8,754 nucleotides of DNA from Planctomycetes bacterium RBG_13_46_10 (lineage in GTDB: Bacteria > Planctomycetota > Phycisphaerae > Sedimentisphaerales > Anaerobacaceae). The stretch's first letter is position 1, and each line of letters begins with the position of its first letter. Positions 5,334 to 8,754 of the stretch are shown piece after piece. Below the pieces are notes generated by a model, which did not search any database, was not told where the DNA came from, and saw nothing but the letters and a program-made list of their open reading frames with translations. The position numbers and the translations under genes are program-made. The DNA is taken from assembly GCA_001824645.1 (NCBI GenBank), contig MHYD01000002.1, positions 7,951 to 16,704 on the forward strand. Reading direction: 5' to 3'.

Positions 5334-5480
5334 ATGAAATTTAAAAAAAACGTAGCACAATGCCATCTATTTTTCCAAATAAGTTCAGTGGCAGCTATCC
5401 GTTGGGTTTTCGCTTTCTTAATGTCTAAAAGTTTTAGTCCCTCTTTATTTTATATTGATACTTTTGTTGTGCCATTTTAA
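5334..5480 (+). CDS. Possible 48-residue small protein upstream of the DUF5131 gene
   Basis: ATG 5334 is preceded by AGAGGA (5322-5327) at six bases, a good Shine-Dalgarno, and the frame runs to TAA 5478-5480. The peptide starts MKFKKN and is rich in aromatic and hydrophobic residues (HLFFQISSVAAIRWVFAFLM, then SLFYIDTFVVPF). It might be a small membrane-associated protein, with residues 12-30 the likeliest membrane segment. I do not recognise it. It is on the same strand as DUF5131 and 88 bases upstream, so the two could be co-transcribed. AT-rich sequence often yields such frames by chance; the ribosome-binding site is the only positive evidence. Confidence 0.3.
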   Translation: MKFKKNVAQCHLFFQISSVAAIRWVFAFLMSKSFSPSLFYIDTFVVPF

Positions 5481-5568
5481 GTTGTCATAGAAATCTTGCA
5501 CAATAAATATAGTTTTTTTTAACTTCATAAAATGTTATTATTATGTAAAATACTATTTTGGAGGTTAG

Positions 5569-6306
5569 ATGGCACAGAAATCTAAAATTGAATGGACGCA
5601 GGCAACATGGAACCCTGTTACTGGTTGTTCCAAAATAAGCATAGGGTGCCAGCATTGTTATGCAGAGCGTATTGCTTTAAGATTAATGGCTGCCGGTAGT
5701 CCCAATTATTCGAAGGGTTTTCGTGTTACTATACATCCACGTGCTTTAAGGTTGCCTCTAATCTGGAAGCAGCCTCGTCTTGTTTTTGTTAACTCTATGA
5801 GCGATCTATTTCATAAAGATATTCCATTTGAATTTGTTGCTAAGGTTTTTGAAACCATGTGTAAGGCATCGCATCACACATTTCAAATTTTAACAAAACG
5901 TAGTGAGCATTTGTTGGAATTAAGTTCTAAACTCCCTTGGCCACAAAATATATGGATGGGTGTTACCGTTGAAACGGCAGATTATCTTTGCCGTATAGAA
6001 CATTTAAGACAAACACCTGCAGCTATTAAATTTATATCATTCGAGCCACTTCTTGGTCCTATTTGTGATATTGATCTTACCGGTATTGATTGGGTAATTG
6101 TTGGAGGTGAGTCTGGGCCAGGTGCAAGACCGATGAAGCCGGAATGGGCTATCGATATACGTGATCAATGTAAGGCAGCAGGCGTTCCTTTTTTCTTTAA
6201 GCAGTGGGGAGGAGTAGATAAAAAAAGGAATGGTCGTATATTAGAAGGACGAGAATACGAAGAGATGCCAAAAGGTATTGATTTAAGAGAAGTTGTTTAT
6301 ATTTAA
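5569..6306 (+). CDS. DUF5131 family protein (phage Gp37/Gp68-like), three-Cys-motif protein
   Basis: The 245-residue product shows the family features: start SKIEWTQATWNPVTGCSKIS, then C20-x6-C27-x2-C30 followed by YAER, NSMSDLFHKDIP (75-86), QILTKRSE (106-113), GVTVE (131-135), FISFEPLLGP (155-164), WVIVGGESGPGARPM (175-189) and KQWGG (211-215). The three cysteines resemble a radical-SAM type iron-sulfur site, but no such activity is established here, so function is open. The length matches the family and nothing is missing. TGGAGG (5559-5564) lies four bases before ATG 5569. It converges on TcmP, the family's known partner, and the two stop codons share TTAA (6303-6306). Codon use is clearly AT-rich compared with folE or the fucosidase gene, suggesting horizontal acquisition, in keeping with the family's occurrence in phages and mobile regions. 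Confidence 0.93.
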   Translation: MAQKSKIEWTQATWNPVTGCSKISIGCQHCYAERIALRLMAAGSPNYSKGFRVTIHPRALRLPLIWKQPRLVFVNSMSDLFHKDIPFEFVAKVFETMCKASHHTFQILTKRSEHLLELSSKLPWPQNIWMGVTVETADYLCRIEHLRQTPAAIKFISFEPLLGPICDIDLTGIDWVIVGGESGPGARPMKPEWAIDIRDQCKAAGVPFFFKQWGGVDKKRNGRILEGREYEEMPKGIDLREVVYI

Positions 6307-7400
6307 GTTTTCACCAGTTTTAAAGTTGGGTTTGATTTCTGAGAAAATCTGCCGGTAAAATTTGAAGGTTCTATCTGTTTATTTTTTTCAAGCTCTTTTA
6401 TAACTGACCATAGATGTTTGTTCAGCCATATTTCCTCACGTAGCATATCTTTTAATTGCTCCCATGTGTGAGGCTTTATAGAAAGCTTGCAGAATAACCA
6501 TTCTTTCAGTTCTTTTAGATCTGGGATAGGCTTTATCAAGTATTGTTGTTTTGGATCATCTCTTTTTCTTGCAAAATAACCTCCATTTGGGCAGCATTTC
6601 CAAATCACATCTTTCATTAAGTCTCGCCCAGCTTCGTGGTCGGTTAAATGAAGAAGAAAATATCGAGTTTTATTGTTATCTCCCAGCATTCTGATATACG
6701 TCGCCCACTTAGCCCCAATTTCCGTTTTCAACATTTGTACCGTTGTTTCCCCTCTTTCTTCGTAATCTTGAATATTCTGAATAACTTCCCATTTATTTCC
6801 ATTGAAAACACTATTTAATGTTTCTGTTAGTTCTGGCGGCCTATTTTTATTCATAATTGCCATATCAAGTTCGCGCCAGATGACTGTTATTAAGAGTTCG
6901 GAGCGTGAGTTGCTTTTAATTCTCCTTAATAAATCGCAGGGAATGTTAAAACCATAGGGATCTACGAACATGAAGCAAGGAGCCAATCTATAATTTTTAA
7001 TTTCAAAGTTTTTCACAAGATCACTAAGTAATTTGAAGGCATCTTCACTATATATGTCACAAGTTACATGCTGTGGTAATTTACCAATTGCTTTTACTTC
7101 ACCTTGAAGTTGGTCAACATTTGATTCATCCCATTCAATAAAAATAAACTTTACTTCACATTTGCTTAATATCTTATCTTTATAAGTGTGTTCTAAGAAT
7201 GTTTTTAATGCAACTAAGGGGGAACCCTCTTGACCACCTATGTGTTTTCCTCTTCCTGCATGGGTATCTATATATAAAATTTTCCCACACCAAGAACCTA
7301 ATTTAGGAAACCATCCTTTGAGGTATTCACTAATTAATTTATGTTTTGTATATTGAAGATTACTATATTCATTCCAATATGTAGGGCTTTTGTCCTTCAT
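6303..7400 (-). CDS. tcmP: Three-Cys-motif partner protein TcmP
   Basis: The 365-residue protein matches TcmP, a family found next to DUF5131/three-Cys proteins. Its N-terminal half looks like a Rossmann nucleotide- or SAM-binding fold: YIDTHAGRG (43-51) as the glycine-rich loop, IFIEWDESN (86-94) ending the second strand with acidic residues, CDIYSEDAFKLL (114-125), and CFMFVDPYGFNIP (142-154), whose DPYG sits where aminomethyltransferases carry DPPY. A middle region (about 165-290; SELLITVIWREL, then QMLKTEIGAKWATYI) follows. The C-terminal 70 residues (LKEWLFCKLSIKPHTWEQLK onward) resemble a winged helix. ATG 7400 follows AGGA (7411-7408) by seven bases. Function is not known; a role with DUF5131 in modifying a nucleic acid or protein is inference. 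Codon use is as AT-rich as its partner's. Confidence 0.92.
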   Translation of the reverse strand: MKDKSPTYWNEYSNLQYTKHKLISEYLKGWFPKLGSWCGKILYIDTHAGRGKHIGGQEGSPLVALKTFLEHTYKDKILSKCEVKFIFIEWDESNVDQLQGEVKAIGKLPQHVTCDIYSEDAFKLLSDLVKNFEIKNYRLAPCFMFVDPYGFNIPCDLLRRIKSNSRSELLITVIWRELDMAIMNKNRPPELTETLNSVFNGNKWEVIQNIQDYEERGETTVQMLKTEIGAKWATYIRMLGDNNKTRYFLLHLTDHEAGRDLMKDVIWKCCPNGGYFARKRDDPKQQYLIKPIPDLKELKEWLFCKLSIKPHTWEQLKDMLREEIWLNKHLWSVIKELEKNKQIEPSNFTGRFSQKSNPTLKLVKT

Positions 7401-7772
7401 TTTTATGTCCTAAATCAAGTTTCATAGATATATGAAATGCTTAAACTTTTATTCAACATTCCTTTGTTTTTATCTTATTTTTTACATTGTATATTGTTTA
7501 TATCAGGATTCAACTTGGCGCAATAAATATTTTCTTAATGGAAAAATTTTAATATCTGGTAAACATAGAATATTTTTCCCCTTTCTTTTATGAATTTTTC
7601 CCATCCAAAATATATTATCGGCTGAAATTCAACGTAATGTTTTTATTATTTTATAATGGTAATTGGGTATTTTTCATCGTGCGTATCCATTCTACGTTCG
7701 TTAGGGGCTGCGAAGGATAAACTGTGTATGCTGTTAAAATAAAAGAAAGTTAAAAATTAATTCGGGCACGAA
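7401..7772. other. AT-rich intergenic region between tcmP and the zinc-ribbon gene
   Basis: This 372-base spacer holds the tcmP ribosome-binding site and the promoter/dyad described separately. The rest is AT-rich with long T and A runs and no coding frame of useful length. A 14-codon frame on the minus strand (7690-7646; reads MDTHDEKYPITIIK) is too short to call a gene. The gap is too long for the zinc-ribbon gene and tcmP to be a tight operon despite sharing a strand. Confidence 0.5.
7420..7456 (-). promoter_or_regulatory. Possible tcmP promoter with an overlapping operator-like inverted repeat
   Basis: On the minus strand TTGAAT (7456-7451), a 16-base spacer and CATATA (7434-7429) form a plausible sigma70-type promoter upstream of tcmP. 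The -10 lies within a perfect inverted repeat, TTTCATA-TATC-TATGAAA (7437-7420), about 20 bases before the ATG. A repressor or the tcmP product itself could act here. This is pattern recognition only. Confidence 0.35.
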
Positions 7773-7773
7773 T
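7751..7773 (-). terminator. Weak terminator-like hairpin after the zinc-ribbon gene
   Basis: Read on the minus strand, ATTCG (7773-7769), loop TGCC and CGAAT (7764-7760) form a short stem that starts in the stop codon and is followed by TAATTTTTA. The 5-bp stem is weak, so this is a marginal call. Confidence 0.22.
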
Positions 7774-8261
7774 CAGGGAAAAGTTACAATCAAACGAATA
7801 ATACTCGTAATAATGTCTGTAATGTTATTAAAGGCCATTGCGGAATGCGTCAATTCTTCCTGAAGCTGCTTATCATACTCAATCTTGAGTAACGCTAATT
7901 CCTGCCTTGTCTGGGGAGATAGTTCTTCTGTTTTGACCTTCGGGAACGCATCTAATTCGCCTTTATCGAACCAAAGAAGATGACAACGCCGGCAAATATC
8001 GAGAGTGATTGTCTGCTCGTCTTTATGGATTTCAAAGGACCTAAGCGAATGCCTGCATGAGGGGCATTTTGTCTCTGCTGTTGTGGATTCAGCAGTTGCT
8101 TTTTGCCAAAAGCTTTTTACAACACTATTCCCAAGATATTTTCGCAGCACAGCTATATTAGCCATGACGCCATTGCATGTTGGACACTGCCAAATGTTAC
8201 CATGCTGAATCCGTAGCGGACTAAGAGAAACTTCGCAAATTGGGCAAATTAACAGAGCCAT
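7773..8261 (-). CDS. Protein with two zf-TFIIB type zinc ribbons
   Basis: The 162-residue protein carries two four-cysteine zinc ribbons. The first uses C6, C9, C26 and C29 (CPICEVSLSPL, then WQCPTCNG). The second uses C66, C69, C90 and C93 (CPSCRHSL, then LDICRRCHLLWFDKGELDAF). The C-R-x-C-x-x-x-W-F-D-K-G-E-L pattern is the hallmark of the zf-TFIIB family. A charged helix follows (about 115-140) and then a short hydrophobic tail (ITDIITSIIRLIVTF, 147-161) that may touch the membrane. In other bacteria, such paired ribbons can precede a rhomboid protease domain; here the protein ends instead, so it may be a shortened relative (inference). Function is unknown; zinc binding is likely. No Shine-Dalgarno precedes ATG 8261; see the promoter entry. 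MALLICPIC is the expected N-terminus. Confidence 0.85.
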   Translation of the reverse strand: MALLICPICEVSLSPLRIQHGNIWQCPTCNGVMANIAVLRKYLGNSVVKSFWQKATAESTTAETKCPSCRHSLRSFEIHKDEQTITLDICRRCHLLWFDKGELDAFPKVKTEELSPQTRQELALLKIEYDKQLQEELTHSAMAFNNITDIITSIIRLIVTFP

Positions 8262-8269
8262 AAGAAGTT

Positions 8270-8298
8270 ATATTAAAACTATAGTTTACCATGTGCAA
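8270..8298 (-). promoter_or_regulatory. Possible leaderless promoter of the zinc-ribbon gene
   Basis: On the minus strand TTGCAC (8298-8293), a 17-base spacer and TAATAT (8275-8270) stand eight bases before the ATG. That is the same spacing as at the fucosidase gene, and again no Shine-Dalgarno is present. The hexamers are only partial matches to consensus. An alternative -10, TATAGT (8283-8278), lies within the spacer and would give a short leader. Confidence 0.35.
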
Positions 8299-8506
8299 AA
8301 CTTATCGAAAGCGTTTTATTTAATCTGGGGGCTGAATCAAAGCTGTTAAATCCCGCCTCTGCATAGTTATATTATTCCCTTTTTTACCAAAAAATACAAG
8401 AATAAAACGAGTATTAAAAGTTTTGGTTGTCGCCCCGTGTTTGGCTGTGCAGACAGGCATGGAGGTTGTTCATAATTTTGTTGTTTTTATCAAAATTCTC
8501 ATTTAG

Positions 8507-8530
8507 TATACTTGTCTGACGACAGTCAAG
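8507..8530 (+). promoter_or_regulatory. Candidate -10 with overlapping dyad upstream of the AI-2E gene
   Basis: TATACT (8507-8512) is a five-of-six match to the -10 consensus. The -35 position at 17 bases (TTTTTA) is poor. A 20-base dyad CTTGTCTGACGACAGTCAAG (8511-8530; eight of ten positions pair) covers the expected transcription start, as an operator would. The ATG follows 51 bases later. Confidence 0.3.
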
Positions 8531-8581
8531 ATTTCACCAGGTTTTTTAGGTATTGAAGAGTCAGAGAAAGACAAGGTAAAT

Positions 8582-8754
8582 ATGCTGGACAAACGTGACG
8601 AATTAAAGTGGCTTAATACCGCCTCGCTGCTGGTTATCGCGGTTGTGGCCCTGGCGGTGGCCCTTACTTACACGCGAGGGATAATGATACCGTTCGTAAT
8701 GGCGGTCTTTATCGCTTCGGCTGTTTCTCCCGTCCTGGACTTCCAGATTATCCG
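8582..8754 (+). CDS. AI-2E family transporter, N-terminal fragment (runs off the window edge)
   Basis: Fifty-seven codons are visible from ATG 8582, preceded by AAGG (8573-8576). The sequence starts MLDKRDELKWLNTASLL and shows one membrane helix (about 12-30, LNTASLLVIAVVALAVALT) and the start of a second (about 34-50, MIPFVMAVFIASAVSP) ending in PVLDF. The short first loop, a helix with IMIPFVMAVFIA and then a Pro-Val-Leu-Asp motif are typical of the AI-2E/PerM family (usually about 350 residues with about eight membrane segments). Members export autoinducer-2 in some species, act as Na+/H+ antiporters in others, and are mostly uncharacterised. No substrate can be assigned from this fragment. 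GC-rich codons match folE rather than the DUF5131/TcmP block. Confidence 0.8.
   Translation, partial: MLDKRDELKWLNTASLLVIAVVALAVALTYTRGIMIPFVMAVFIASAVSPVLDFQII

Larger units (their letters stand above)
4871..5568. other. AT-rich intergenic region between the LamG and DUF5131 genes
   Basis: Apart from the LamG ribosome-binding site, the second palindrome copy (5238-5287) and a possible small ORF (5334-5480), I see nothing recognisable. TGTGAA (4903-4908) and TTCACA (4922-4927) form a loose inverted repeat in the LamG leader. A weak dyad, CAGT/ACTG (5163-5176) with AACA/TGTT outside it, precedes eight A residues. The DUF5131 promoter should lie near 5496-5550, where TTGCAC (5496-5501) and the AT-rich hexamers TAAAAT (5527-5532 and 5545-5550) occur. 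No pair fits well enough to call. Confidence 0.5.
8262..8581. other. Divergent intergenic region between the zinc-ribbon and AI-2E genes
   Basis: The 320-base spacer carries the minus-strand promoter candidate (8270-8298) at one end and a plus-strand candidate (8507-8530) at the other. CCAAAA (8388-8393) and TTTTGG (8419-8424) form a loose inverted pair around AT-rich sequence. No further gene or structured RNA is visible. Confidence 0.45.

Overview
The window looks like a piece of a bacterial chromosome, most likely Planctomycetota (Phycisphaerae-like). The taxonomic call is an inference. It rests on a secreted LamG protein with a PEP-CTERM-like tail, a two-domain PTPS-type pterin synthase next to folE, a secreted GH29 fucosidase, a double zinc-ribbon (zf-TFIIB) protein, and intergenic repeats that I recall as typical of that group. 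No rRNA, tRNA, CRISPR array or transposase gene was seen.

Layout. (1) 1-707, minus: N-terminal 235 codons of an exported alpha-L-fucosidase, cut by the window edge. (2) 1016-2463, plus: folE and a 6-pyruvoyl/6-carboxytetrahydropterin synthase-like gene joined by a TAATG stop/start overlap. This is a two-gene pterin unit whose second reading frame begins inside a repeat element. (3) 2481-3038, minus: a SYLF (YSC84-type) lipoprotein, tail to tail with the pterin unit. (4) 3039-4045: about 1 kb without a credible gene, packed with different short repeats and hairpins. (5) 4046-4870, minus: the LamG protein, bracketed by two copies of a nearly perfect 28-30 bp palindrome (3947-3976 and 5238-5266). 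(6) 5334-7400: a visibly AT-richer block with a possible 48-residue ORF, a DUF5131 (phage Gp37/Gp68-like) three-Cys protein, and its recognised partner TcmP. The last two converge and share the four bases TTAA as overlapping stop codons. (7) 7773-8261, minus: double zf-TFIIB zinc-ribbon protein. (8) 8582 to the edge, plus: start of an AI-2E family membrane protein.

How the genes relate. FolE makes dihydroneopterin triphosphate from GTP and the coupled PTPS-family enzyme uses that product, so these two form a real pathway unit. DUF5131 and TcmP form the most system-like pair. Their joint function is not established to my knowledge. The three-Cys signature plus a methyltransferase-like partner suggests a modification or defence module, but this is inference. 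The flanking genes (fucosidase, SYLF lipoprotein, LamG protein, AI-2E protein) are envelope or secreted functions with no visible link to the pair.

Expression signals differ. SYLF, LamG, DUF5131, TcmP and AI-2E have Shine-Dalgarno sequences. The fucosidase and zinc-ribbon genes have none, and each instead has a -10-like hexamer ending nine bases before its ATG, suggesting leaderless mRNAs.
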